This document shows positions 11,674 through 23,057 of a stretch of DNA of 64,000 nucleotides, piece by piece (the stretch's first letter is position 1; every line of letters starts with the position of its first letter). A program made the position numbers and the translations under genes. The DNA comes from Margaritifera margaritifera (taxonomy: Eukaryota; Mollusca; Bivalvia; Unionida; Margaritiferidae). The stretch spans positions 1,488,001-1,552,000 of the forward strand of contig JAQPZY010001372.1 of assembly GCA_029931535.1 (NCBI GenBank). The letters run 5' to 3'. A model generated the notes under the pieces. It saw only the letters and a program-made list of their open reading frames with translations. It made no database searches and was not told where the DNA came from.

Positions 11674-12580
11674 CTGAAAGTAAAGCAAAGTCTTTACATT
11701 TTGTAAAATAACACTTCTTTTTTTAAAGATATTTTTTTGAAATACAAGAAAGTATTGAATCCTGATGCTAATCATAATCTCTGCTGCTTTTATTGGCAAA
11801 GAAAATCATAATCTGCTTCTGATTTTGGTAAAATCATATAAATTATATATGTAGCAAAATCTCTCAAATGTTTAGAGTTTAATAGAATGAAGCATTTTTA
11901 AATGTCAAACTGTAGCTGTTTCATTGTACTCCATTTATGTTTGAAGACACTTCTTGTCATCTCTGCAACCCACTGATCACTTACAAAAGAATGTGGCTAA
12001 AACACTTTTACATGATATCAACTCCTCATGAAGTTTTATATGAAACACCGAAAATGGTTACCTTTTACACAGGGAAAATACAACTAATCAATTTGAATGT
12101 TTTAAGTTCAAAACAACATTACACCAAGCTATCTCAACACATTCGCACCCCAGATATAAATTGGCACATCACACGCTTTTCTACCAAGATTCCATCGAGT
12201 CTTCCAACCCACAAAATTGAAATTTAATACGAATATCAAAAATGGTACAAAAATGTCTTCCTCCTGTCATCTTGTGGGTCATGGTGACAAACCATTTACA
12301 ATTTAATTTATGAAATGCATGATTTAAAAAATTATAAAAATTAAAAGCTGAGGAAACATGTTGTGAGCATTTGTGAACCATGTTGACACTTTATGTGAGA
12401 GGACAAGCCATTCAGTAGAGCTTAACTGTTTTCTGCCTTAGTAACAGTGCATAACACTATCCTTACTGGATGCAGTCAAGGTTTCTTTGTATTGATCATC
12501 ATCTTTACAGTTTTATGAACACACTTTATGTTTAGTATAACTAACATTTAAATACTAAATCCAGTAGGCCTCTTTATACT
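11674..12580. other. Presumed intron, no recognised feature
   Basis: AT-rich sequence following the acceptor of the microexon (in minus orientation). The 96-codon plus ORF at 11937-12227 has no family resemblance and is probably chance. Confidence 0.35.
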
Positions 12581-13025
12581 ATTGATGTCAATTTCTCTAT
12601 AAAATTTGGTGAAGGTACATTAAAGTTATTGCATGAAAATTCCCATTTTGGCAAGTTATACTGTGGTTTTCACTTGTGGGAAAATTTTGGACCTATAAAT
12701 TAATAGGCTTTTTTATATTATCTTGGGCAAAATATTTATAAGGTTCGGAAAATGTACAATATACTGATTAGAACTATGCCGATTTACTTATACATGTAGA
12801 GAACCATTTTGCTTCAATTAGCCACAGTGACACTGAACCTTCACCTTTCAGACCTTCAAATTAACAGGTTTTGTGCATTATCAAGGGGAACTCACCTAAA
12901 AGGTGTGAAGTTAAACAAAGTTATTGCAAAAAAATTAAATTGTTATCCAAACGATGGATAGACTCACACAACCATAAAATAGCATGCTCGGTCTTACGGT
13001 AGGGTGGGGGTATAAAAAACAAGAC
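12581..13025. repeat. Degenerate R2-type repeat
   Basis: Three diverged units with 'aatttggtgaaggtacattaaagttattgca', 'cattttgcttcaattagccacagtgacactgaacc' and 'aaattaacaggttttgtgcattatc' end in a tail 'ccataaaatagcatgctcggtctta'. Confidence 0.5.
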
Positions 13026-13620
13026 CCTGGCCTGTATGTCAAGCTCACCAACAAAGTATTGCAAAAAAATGCATGACATTGTCAAAGGCTGAGCAAATAT
13101 GTCACAGAATGAATTCTCGTACCTTTATTATGATTCATCCCAAGTAGGAACAAATTCAATCACGGGGTTTAAGAAACATAAGCAAATGAAAAAACTTTAA
13201 CCAAAGTCTTAACAATTTTCTATCACTGTCACCTTGACCATAAGGTAAGCGAGATTGTTGCACAATGAATTGTCTTAGCTTCATAATGATTAATCTCAAG
13301 TATAAAAAAAAATCCATCATGGGGTTTAGGAAATATAAGCAAATTTAAAGCTTTGCTCAAAACCTTAATGCAAATTTTTTAAGACTATGACCTCGACCCC
13401 AAGATCAAAGGGGTGAATAAGAATGTCACAGAATAAATTGTCCTAGCTTCATAATAAAGAATGAACACAATTCATCAGGACGTTAAGGAAATACAAGTAA
13501 ATGAAACAACTTTTACCAAAACCTTAATCCAAATTTTCTATTACTGTGACCTTGATCCCAAGGTCATAGATGCAAGCGACTGCCGTGTCTTGCTTTCCCA
13601 CTAACATGGGCTTGATAAAA
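13026..13620. repeat. R4 array
   Basis: About four units of roughly 150 bp share 'cacagaatgaattgtcttagcttcataatgat', 'aatccatcatggggtttaggaaatataagcaaat' and 'aaccttaatgcaaattttctattactgtgacctt'. It ends at 'gccgtgtcttgctttcccactaac', a word set repeated where the second R4 array ends near 25700. Confidence 0.65.
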
Positions 13621-14420
13621 ATAAGGTGTTTACTTATAAACACAAATTCCCTAACCAAAAGTAGCACACCTGGAGTAGCTGACAACATACAGACTGGTAT
13701 GGAGGATTGATACAGAGGCAATGGGAGTTAATAACCTTGCAAAGAGATACATCATGACAGCCTATCCAGTCAGGTCTAGAAAAGATTCAATCCCACTACT
13801 CAGTGGTTGTGAGTTTAAGATATTGAAAAGATCACTATGTGGAGGAGGGAAATGCTGTGGCAATATAGTATTCATTAAGGTATATCAACACACAAAGTTT
13901 CATCAGTGTAGGGTCAAAACAAAATTGTATTCATCTAGACTTAATAGGGTACAATATACAGATGATGCAACAATCAAATGGCTGAAAATGCAAACATCTG
14001 CTCAAGTGTGAAAATTACATTAGAGTGACCAAGTTTTGGTATGTACGAGTTCTCTCCTTGAAATGCATCCACATGCCTGTTTTCAAAACTTAAGGTGAAA
14101 ATGGGGTCCAAGATCTCAAGGGTGTAACAAACATATGTGATAATACCATAGTCATTTACGTATTAAAACTTGTCACACTGACCTAGTTTTGGTATGTTTT
14201 AGTTCATCCTGATGAGATGCACGCACAAACCAATTTTCATGAGGTGAAATAGTATTAAAGATACTGAGGACATAATAAAGAAACAGCTGAAAATACATGT
14301 CACACAATCAAAAAGTTGGATCGCATTAAGCTATTTTGGTATGGATGAGTTATATTATTTTCCTGACATGGATTCACATAATAATTTTTATGAGTGTAGG
14401 TGACATAGGGTCCCAAAAAA
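13621..14420. repeat. Mixed low-copy repeat, 'ttttggtatg' units
   Basis: From about 14020 three weak units carry 'gtcacactgacctagttttggtatg', a 'gagttctcyccttgaaatgcatccaca' block and 'aaaacttaaggtgaaaatggggtcc'. The portion before 14020 has no recognised feature. Confidence 0.4.
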
Positions 14421-15525
14421 TGTTATGTACAACAAAACACAACAAACACTCACTCCTCTTTTTGGTCAAAAATAAAAAATTAAAAAATCTTTTTGCTGAG
14501 CTTACATTTTTCTCCACATGACTTGTGGGAAGGAAGCAGCTGCAAAAACACCCACCAAGAACAACATAATTCTTTTGTAACTTACCAGTATTTATGTCTA
14601 TCTCATTACCACTTAATTTTATTGGTTTATATCCATTATGATACCTGGTAAATTACAATAAGTTTCATATTGATAAATGTCAGCTTGACCAGTCTTAACT
14701 ACAAATGATACCATATCACCTATGTTTCATGTGGTTTTTACTTACGTTTTTACTAATGTATTTTGAGATGACCCGCTGTTGTTGCAGAGTGCTTGCCTGT
14801 TGCAACACAGTTTATCCTACAGAGAGTGTACTTGTGCCATGTTGCATAATTCAACTGAGAAATTAGATTAGTAAATTTTAAATCCCGAGTAGCAATTTGT
14901 TTAGAATTAAAGACAAATTTAGTCTCGTTAGCAAAATAAGTAATTGGTAGTTACCTAGGGTACCAAGTGAAAACTAGAACAGTAATGTATATTCAACTTG
15001 AGTCATTGTGATTGATCTGTATTTTGCTAGTGACTTGCAAACTTGTGTAACAAACTTTTTTTTAGCAAGATACTTGTATACTTTAGCAACATATATAATT
15101 GTTCTTTAACATCAAAACTGATTCGACTTCACATTGACACTGATTATCATTGACTTTTTCATTAGAGAAAGCCAGCTTCATTATGAATATACTTTATGGC
15201 AATGCAAGGTTTGATATAAAAAGCATGGTTTCGTAAAAGACATGTAAACGGTTACAATTTTTAAAAAAATGTAATAGCCCTAATGGGAATATTATTTATG
15301 ATATCTGAGACTAATACCATCCATAATTATATTACAATTGTGTGCTTATGATGATGTATTCAGCTTCATGAAACTGACCCAAATAATGATTGTTAAAGCG
15401 CACAGTGCAGATATTACATCCAATAGAGTTCATATCTTCATGTGATGGTTACCAAAAGAACTGTGAACATTAATTATAGACCCACTATAAATTTAATAGT
15501 TTTTTTGCAGTCACTAGCAGGGCAT
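14421..15525. other. No recognised feature
   Basis: AT-rich, without coding signal or recognised repeat. A minus-strand donor-like GTAAGTAAA near 14738 bounds a 30-bp open piece but phase and acceptor are unconvincing. Confidence 0.3.
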
Positions 15526-16619
15526 GGCCGAGTCTGCACAGCATGACCCACAGCTTAATTGATTATGACCTTGACCTATTAATTATGTCAAAACCAATGG
15601 GCTTCATTTAGGTCACTCTCAGGTCTAGAACCAAACTTGCTGCGTGGAAACAATTTTATTCCTTTTGCCCCACTATGAACTTGACCTCTGAGATTGTAAC
15701 TCCCAAAATTAAAAGTGATCTTTCTTACCCTAAGTGCAGCCATCTACAATGTTTGTTTAAAGTGATCTGGATTTAATGTATTTTGTGGAAACCATTTTTT
15801 CTTACCTTGAGGCAAACTGACCTTGACTTTGACCCAACAATCAATAGGCATTTATTCTTACCTAAGGTGCAAGCGATCCAGAAAGTTTGGTGAAGGTACA
15901 TGATCTGGAACAAAACTTGTTGTGCCTAAACCCTTTTTTTTCTCTCGAGTAACTGTGACTTTTAATGCCGACATTATGACCCAAAAATCACTAGTGTCTT
16001 CCTTTCCTCAAGAGCAAGCCATATAAAGAGTTTGACAAGGGTGTTTAACATAGAACATTAGATATTGTATGGAAACCATTTTTCTTCTTTTAGTCACACT
16101 GACCATGACCTTTGATATTTTTATCCTAAAATAAACAGATTTATTCCTTTCCCGAAGTGCAAGACATCTACAAGGTCTCATCAAGGTTTACAGTCTAGAA
16201 CTTATCTTATTCTTCTGAAACCAGAATTGGATAGATGAATGGACAAATGGACTGATGTACAACATCACATTATCATATAATTTGCCTTCCTGTAGGCACA
16301 TTAAAACAAAGAGTACCACAAACAGTACATTATAGGCCTGCACCCTATTTAATGGTCCCCTATGTAACAAATTAAATTTATGTGGTCAGTCTGAAGTATC
16401 GTCTAGGTCTGTGATGTGGAAATGATGTTAATGTGCAGAAAACATCTTTCTTCTCTCAGTCACAGTGACCTTGACCTTTTGATTTTAAAATCAACGTTTC
16501 TTCCTTACCCCAAGTGCAAGCCATCCACAAAGTTCGGTTGAGGTATGTGATGTAGAACTGATGCTATTGTGCGGTAACCAATTTTATTTTTTCAGTCACA
16601 GTGACCTTGATCTTTAACA
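15526..16619. repeat. R2 array, longer block
   Basis: About eight diverged units repeat 'cagtcacagtgaccttgacctttga', 'aaatcaacaggc', 'ttccttaccccaagtgcaagccatccacaaagtttggt' and 'gatctagaac'. TGACCTTGACCT occurs at 15566-15577, and TGACCTTGACC again at 16466 and near 16607. The array is cut at about 16620 by a transposon insertion and resumes at about 17955. Confidence 0.7.
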
Positions 16620-17950
16620 GGGATTTACAAATCCACTTGCCCAACTCCTGGGACAAGATCAAATTCTGTTTGGACAAGCTCAAGTTTGCAAGGCACATGC
16701 CCGCAGGCAAGTCCACAAAATTGAGAGAGGGCTACAAGATCCAAGAAATTTTATTTAATGTCGGTGGTCTGGGTAAAAATACAGTAGCTCCGGGCAAGCT
16801 ATTTTACCGACAAAGGGTCGTATTAAGTTCCTAATGCTTTATGTTATGAAAGTTTTATATCCTGTGATCTCGCCACAGTACATATATCAGCATCTTTATT
16901 TAGCATTTATATGTAGCACATTCTTCTTCTGCATAACTGGCTACAGTTTTTTTCATCTATTATATGTGCCATTTTCCATCATGTAGTCAATGTCAAAGTC
17001 AGTGTCGCATTTTCTCACGCAGACGTATCCGGGATTCAACGATTTTCAGGTCTCAAGTTAGCCTTGGGCAGTTTGTCAGATTGCAGACTCTTAACAATTG
17101 GCTTTTTAAAAGATTGTTTTGATGCATGTTGCTGATTTTATGGTGAGTAGGTGTTAATTTCTAATAATACAACTTGTAAGATTTCTTTGACAGGTGTGTT
17201 TGGAAATGAAAGGCACTTGTCTGTAACGATTAACTATCAGGAGTATTTCGTTAGAAGCATGACTGATGTTACAAAAATGTAGCACCCACAAGCAGTGTTT
17301 ATGATATGTTGTTTATGTGAAAATTACAGGAAACTAATACATACTTACTGCTTGGCAAACAATGAAATGGACAAAAATAAGTGTTCTCAAATCATGCTCA
17401 AAAGTCAGATTCTCAAATATTTTGATGCATGTCGCCGATTTCAAGGTGACTCGATGATAATTGTTAAGTAAATGGATAAAATAAGTGTTCACAAATCCTT
17501 CAGTTGTGTGTATAAATAAATCATTACAAACAGTCTATCTTTCATTCATTATCTCTCTCTCTTACTTAAAAATGTATCTGTTTCCAATCCCTTTTTTTTC
17601 CTATCCATTTATCTGTCTATATACATGTACATGTCTGCTTCAGCTCTTCTAGCTATACCTGCATCCTAACTCTTTCTAATCTACATATCTATCTACATGT
17701 ATTATTTACATATATATTTTTTGAAAACTTTAATTATTGGCATATGGTTTTAAGGTGCCAACAGTGATACAAAGAAAACAAAACTTTCAATAAATGCAAC
17801 GCAATTTCCTTAAGATATACCATATTTAATCTTATTGTTTAACTTATGTTGGGATATTAAGTTGGGGCAAGCTCATATTTTCCAAGGGCAAGTTCAATTT
17901 TCCAATCAGCTTGCCCTGGGCAAGCTGACTTACATAAAATTTGTAAATCG
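16620..17950. mobile_element. Non-autonomous hAT-like DNA transposon inserted in an R2 array
   Basis: The left end CAGGGATTTACAAAT (16620-16634) and right end ATTTGTAAATCGCTG (about 17936-17950) form an inverted pair with one mismatch. The flanks read 'gatctttaa' and 'gctttgacc', which suggest a degenerate target duplication around CTTTGA. The next inner words on both sides are 'cttgccc' and 'gggcaag' runs. CAGGG ends are usual in hAT elements. The interior, about 1.3 kb, has no transposase and includes two related blocks near 17110 and 17420 ('ttttgatgcatgttgctgatttt'). Confidence 0.65.
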
Positions 17951-18190
17951 CTGGCTTTGACCTTTTGACTCAAATATTAATAGGGTTCTTCCTCCTCCCA
18001 AATACATTATAGATGATGGAGAACTCAAATTATTGTGAAAACTATTTTTCTTCTCAGTCAATGAACATGACCTTTGACCTTTTCAGCCCATAATCAACAG
18101 GATTCTTCCTTATCCCAAGTGCTAGCCATTGACAAAGATTGGTAACTGGGGATTATGGAGAACTCGACTTATTGTGCAGCAACCAGTTGA
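17951..18190. repeat. R2 array, right part after the insertion
   Basis: Two units continue the interrupted array: 'gctttgaccttttgactcaaatattaatagggttcttcc' and 'aatgaacatgacctttgaccttttcagccc'. The second holds TGACCTTTGACCT at 18068-18080. Confidence 0.65.
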
Positions 18191-18435
18191 TGAGCTTTAG
18201 TATGTAGCGACTTTTCTTTCATTTTTCAAATACATAACTGGCTTTAATCTTTTCAATAACATGAATCGTGATGGTGAATTCACTGATAAATTCTCCCATT
18301 AGCAATTCATGCCATAAAGAAACCTGTAATATAACTTGTAACAGAATTGTCGTCAAATCTTGTGGCTTAAGATTTCCATGGTCTATTTTACACAAGAAAC
18401 TGGTGCTACATTACTATTGTATTAGATGATATAAT
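18191..18435. other. No recognised feature
   Basis: Short AT-rich stretch between arrays. Confidence 0.3.
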
Positions 18436-19440
18436 TAACAAAAGTCCCTTGAAGGGACCGACATTCTCCTGATCAAAAAGAATTTCCATGAATTCAAGAT
18501 AAAACCATTTCTTCTTTTTAACTGATGAGAGTTTGAAGCCATTTCTGATATTTTTTAGCAATATCAAGATTTTCAAATTAGCCCTATTGGATATAAGATC
18601 AGTATCATTTTCATTTAGGACTAGACAGCATTAGAAGTCTTTTGGTGAAAACCCCATGTCAATATGACCATCCAATCAGTAGGAGTAGTGATAAGATTTT
18701 CAGATGTTCAAAATGGCCATCATGACAGTCATATTGGAGATTGATCTGCATCATTTTAAATGTCGATATTACTTTCCATTTAGGAGAAGTAGTGATAACA
18801 AGATTTTCAAGACAGCAGCCATGGTGGCCATATTGGATGTCAAAACTGCAGTATTTTTATTTAGGTCGAACTAAAGACCACAAGTCTTTTGGTGAAAATC
18901 CCATGTCGATATGAGCATCCATTCAGGAGAAGTAGCAAGAAGATTTTCAAGATGGCAACTGTGGTGGCTATACTGGAGATCAGATCAACACTATTCTGAT
19001 TTAGGACCAACCATACATTATAAGATGTCTTCCTGTGAAAACCACCCATGTCAATATGACTTTCCATTCAGGAGTAGCAGAAACAAGATTTTCAAGCTGG
19101 CTGCCATGGCAGCCATATTGGACATCTGATCGGCACCATTTTCATTTAGGTCCAACTAGACATTATAAGAAGTCTTTTAGTAAAAACCCCATGGAGGAGT
19201 AGCAATAAAAAGGTTTTCAAGATGTTCTTATTAAATGTCCAAGCTGCACCATTTTCATTTAGGACCAACTTAGTCCATGGGATAAATGTGTGCATAAAGT
19301 TTCATGCCAATCCTCCACATAGTTGAGGATGACTAGCGATAACAAACTCGTGCGAACAGAAGTAAGGACGTCGTATGATGGATGATGAACAACAGACCAT
19401 CCCATAAGCTCTTCTGGTCTATGACTGTTGAGCTAAAATA
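18436..19440. repeat. R1 composite element with head and tail hairpins
   Basis: The head hairpin GTCCCTTGAAGGGAC (18444-18458) is followed by the conserved head block ('agaatttccatgaattcaagataaaaccatttctt'), about five core units, the closing block 'gtccatgggataaatgtgtgcataaagtttcatgccaatcc', and the tail hairpin at 19407-19434 (AGCTCTTCTGGTC / GACTGTTGAGCT) followed by AAAA. This is the full head-core-tail architecture reported for bivalve pearl-like and Helitron-like non-autonomous elements. The assignment to that class is inference from layout. Confidence 0.75.
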
Positions 19441-19620
19441 AATTACATTTTTTTCCATGAGAATATTGGTTGTGAATTTTATTGTAATGTATTTATGTTG
19501 ACACGCAATGCCTTTTTTTCTTTCTTTCAAATCAGATGTTGATCTCATAATTTGTAACATCCAGGTATATTTATCAAACGATTATAGGAAAAACAGATGC
19601 TCAGTGTTGACTAGAAAGTG
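19441..19620. other. No recognised feature
   Basis: Short AT-rich spacer between the R1 element and the 58-bp tandem duplication. Confidence 0.25.
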
Positions 19621-19745
19621 TCATGTGACTTACACAGGAGTCAATGACATAGGTCACTTGTTCAAGATCAAATATGGGGGTGTGACTTACACAGGAGTCA
19701 ATGACATAGGTCACTCGTTTAAGATCAAATATGGGGGTGTGACTT
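19621..19745. repeat. Tandem duplication, 58-bp unit
   Basis: The unit 'gtgacttacacaggagtcaatgacataggtcac' plus 'tgttcaagatcaaatatgggggt' occurs twice, nearly identical, with a third partial start at 19738. The open plus frame across it is a by-product of the 58-bp duplication. Confidence 0.75.
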
Positions 19746-19887
19746 ACCTATATTATCTACAAGTATACATGGTAAGTCCTCTTAAAAAGAACTATTGTAT
19801 CACATGCCTTCAGTATGGGGAAAATAAAATGGATTGAACCAGATTAGTTAAAATAGAGATAAAAATTAAAATATCATATAAACTTAC

Positions 19888-19939
19888 CTTTCTGAACCTC
19901 ATCAAGTTGGCGTTTCAATGCATCAATTTCACCCTGCAT
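19888..19939 (-). CDS. Coding exon, short coiled-coil segment
   Basis: The acceptor is TTCTTTTTTATCAG above 19939 and the consensus donor is AAAG|GTAAGTTT below 19888. The 52-bp exon starts in phase 0, leaves 1 nt and encodes MQGEIDALKRQLDEVQK, a textbook heptad pattern. The exon begins with ATG only because the acceptor falls there; it is an internal exon. The leftover G joins the exon at 11673 to give Gly-Lys-Asp. Confidence 0.6.
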
Positions 19940-21498
19940 CTGATAAAAAAGAATATAGAATTCAAGTACATATAGATGAATATAATGGTAAACCACAACT
20001 TTAATGGCAGGCCTTTTTAAATCCCTATGAGATTATAATCTAGCAAAACAAAAATTCTGCAGAACACTATTTTTCACTGGCCATGCCACGGGATATTCCA
20101 AATACATGTTAAAGTCACAGGAGCATGAAAGCAGGTCACTGTGACCTTCTTTTGCCAGTAAAACAGAAAATGCAGATGAAAAAGAAAATAAAGATGACGA
20201 TAATAATGGTGCACAATACAAAATTTTATATTGATAACTGTAAGAGGTGTGAGACCTCCACTGAGCATATACAGGATAATATAGTTATCAGAATTAAAGT
20301 ACTATCATCTAAAAAAGAATACTGATACCAATGAGTGGTCTGAGACCTTCAATTAGCATCTGGGAGATGAATATGTTATGAGGGATCAATGTACCATAAA
20401 CTAAAAATTAAAACATTTTGATTTTATGGTAAGGCGGACACAAAACTTTCCAGGTGAGAGGAGAAGACGAACTTTCCCTACAAAAACCCAGACAACAGCC
20501 AAACAATTTTCTATAGCTAATATATCAATGGTAGTGCTATCATAAAGTGAAAAAATGGGGCAAAAACTTGAAATTCTACCAGGTAATAGCACTTACTTAC
20601 CCTATCACTGGGTTGGTGGGGGTGGCAGTGGTAAAGGGTGCCACTAGATTAAAACGGCCAAGAGATATACCACAAACTAACAAGAGAGCTTGCTATGGAC
20701 ACTAAATATAATGGACTGAGGGCATAAAAGCATGATGATTATGGAAAAAACAACAAACTGAATGCCCAAAGGTGTTTATGAACACGAGCGAAGGTAATTT
20801 CCCCCCCAAGGAAGAATTATATGTCTTAATAAAACATGTCCAAGAAAAGAGTATGAACACTACTGTACATGGGCCTCTGATGTGGAGTAAGTTTTGTCTG
20901 TGTTCTTTTAGTTCTAGATGTTCTGTTACTTCCCATTTAATGAGAGGATGGAACTTACAAGTGTGGATGAGGGCTTTTTTTCCCAGAAAAGGTAAGCAAG
21001 GCAACAGTGATGGGTTATGTAAGACTGCTATTAAAATAGCCTGCATTTTGTTAGTTGAAAATATTACAACTATCAAAATGCTGCTGGTACTGAAAAAAGT
21101 TAATTTCGAGCCCTGATAAAATACCTTAAAATAATACATAAAACATTACAACATAAAAACGACAAATGTTTCAGGTACTTCAATATTGCAATATTAGCAA
21201 CCGTCAAACTGTTTCACCAAACATATCAAACTTGCTTCAAAATATTCAAGAATTTTCAATATGGTTAGCAATAATTCTATGATATTAATTCTCCAATAAA
21301 TTTGGAGATATTTTTTACAAGATTCATGTTCTTCTTAGAGCAAAATCTTTAACCTGCACACAATTAACTACGTACAGAAATGTACATACTAAAATACATT
21401 TATTGGTGTGCATCAGGAATGCTTCTAGTTGTTCAATATAGAGGCTAGAATGCATTATTAGTAAATTCCCACACAGCTTTTATCTTTAGTTAAAACAA
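19940..21498. other. Presumed intron with a dispersed low-copy repeat
   Basis: The segment at about 20930-21035 ('gaggatggaacttacaag...gatgagggcttttttt...aaaggtaagcaaggcaacagtgatgggtta') is matched by 53640-53800. Both contain a 'gatgaggttttt-ccattgtggaaaaagtaagc'-like word series. The overlapping ORFs of 145 and 114 codons on opposite strands cover this repeat and show no domain. The Pro-rich piece near 20594-20645 has a good donor but no convincing exon. Confidence 0.4.
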
Positions 21499-21639
21499 AA
21501 GAGATGCTGCCAGGAATTATCTAAAGGGTGTCTAAAGGGTGGGTGGGGGGAATTCCCCCCTTGTCACACCAATTAGACGGGGGAAGTGGTAAACAGAAAA
21601 AGGGAGGGGGAGGGAGGAGGAAACGGCCATAGTTGAAAA

Positions 21640-22090
21640 TTTACCTAACACATAAATATCTCTTTCTTTCTTCCTGCTCGACTTTGTCAGAGCTCTATTG
21701 AAATCAAAATCCTCAAAAGAGAATTCCTTCAGTTGTATAAGCATTAATCTGTTGAATGTTCCTGAGCTTAATCTGTTCCTTATCTCTGTATGAATATTCT
21801 GTGCTGAGAACCCCCTATAACAATCTGCTATCTGAAGGAACATATGCATAGCTAGCTAAGCCAACTTCAACAAGTTGGGAAACTTGTCTTTATGGTTATG
21901 AACAATTTTCCACAGTTCGCATGTACTGTCTCCTGGATATCTCTACTCCAAAATAAGATTTTTCACTAACATGAAATCTGCCAAAGATTTGCTTTCTTTA
22001 ATCAATGCTTTGCTGACTACTATGCCAGATTTCTTATCTGTTCCATAATGCTGTATTATTCTTCTAAGTCCATCAATGCCAGAGTCTGTT
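21640..22090 (-). pseudogene. hAT C-terminal dimerisation remnant, copy 1
   Basis: Minus-strand frames read HYGTDKKSGIVVSKALIKES, then CYRGFSAQNIHTEIRNRLSS and FNRLMLIQLKEFSFEDFDFN. The block 'xxRGFSxQNxxxxxxRxxLxxxTxxRLMLIxL' is the conserved end of hAT transposases of the ZNF862-like group. Several stops and frameshifts interrupt it. Confidence 0.7.
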
Positions 22091-22281
22091 TGTCCAGACT
22101 GAGGTATTCTGATCAAAAATAAATGTCCTTATTTTTTAATTTCTTTTTAGATTCTTATTTATTCAATTTATCTTAACCCTCAGAGTGCTATATATTTTTG
22201 TAGCACAAGATACCTCAGGGCTGAATTGTTTGAGAAAAGAAATGAAAATTTCACTCTGCTTTTAAATTGACTGCATTTTAA

Positions 22282-22569
22282 TTAGGCTGGGTATTCTGCC
22301 TTCTCAACATTTAATTTTGAAATACCACTGAATAGGGGGTTGACTGGCATCCCATCTGTTTTTGTCCATCCAGCATGTGCATCGGTCTCGTATTTAACAT
22401 CATTTTCAGGTTCAAAAACACTTGCTGGTATTTCCAGTAGCACTTTCTGAGCTTCAATAATTTCATTTACTTCAAAACTTTTAAAATCATTGTCATCATC
22501 GCTTTCATCAGCCATTATTTGCCAAACAAAATCGTCACCTGAAGATGAGCCATGATGAGAGTCAGCCAT
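22282..22569 (-). pseudogene. N-terminal remnant of hAT-like protein (MADSHH type), copy 1
   Basis: Starts MADSHHGSSSGDDFVWQIM, then an acidic run ADESDDDNDFKSFE and EIIEAQKVLLEIPASVFEPE, and ends with a stop after KAEYPA. Equivalent reading exists in copies 2 and 3 with frameshifts, so copy 1 is the best preserved. No zinc finger or catalytic DDE residues are seen in it. It may be a regulatory leftover or simply a fossil. Confidence 0.55.
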
Positions 22570-23057
22570 TTTGAGTTTTCAAGTTAGAAACATTTGTAAA
22601 ACATCCTTGATGAATACAAGGTTCAAACTCAACAGAATGTTTGTTTCAGGGCCCAATGTGCCAATCAAATTTAGTTTAACAACCATTCATGTGAAACCAA
22701 AGTACTCAGATGTGTACACAGTTGCCTTCCTGAAAAAAAAACTGATGTTGAGACAAGAGCTTTGAGACCTCTGCTGGCAGCACAACTCATGTAGTGACAA
22801 GCACTTTAAAGGTTGACAGTTAAATAAAAAATGTATACCATGCAGAGTAAACTTTTTTATGTGCGACTATAAACTAATTTGCAGGAGTTCTCACACAACA
22901 CTGCTTTCCAAGTGCGCGAATTCATACAGATTTTGTGTGATTCATGCACTCACGCACCCTGGCAGCATATCTGAAACAATGTTTGCTGTGCATCAGAAAC
23001 ATACAACATTTCCGGTTTGGTTAGGTTCAGCCCACTTTAATGTGCTTTCAGTTAACA

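Larger units (their letters stand above)
21499..22973 (-). mobile_element. hAT-like element, copy 1
   Basis: The left end is AAGAGATGCTGCCAGG (CAG changed to AAG) and the right end CCTGGCAGCATATCTG, inverted repeats of about 16 bp. On the minus strand the interior holds an N-terminal exon remnant (22569-22282) and a C-terminal dimerisation remnant (22090-21640), with the middle of the transposase missing. Outside the ORF the right 400 bp ('gcgcgaattcatacagatttt' and 'gactataaactaatttgcaggag') is shared with copies 2 and 3. The element is an internally deleted derivative. Confidence 0.7.

Noticed and set aside
13780..13830. tRNA-derived SINE promoter-like words
   Set aside because: No complete A and B boxes with correct spacing and no cloverleaf.
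14738..14767. 30-bp minus-strand piece with GTAAGT donor
   Set aside because: The preceding acceptor is weak and inclusion would conflict with the phase-matched join of 19888 to 11638.
20702..21139. Longest ORF in the window (145 codons, minus) and a 114-codon ORF on the opposite strand
   Set aside because: They overlap a dispersed low-copy repeat, have no recognisable domain, and the two strands are equally open; probably chance.
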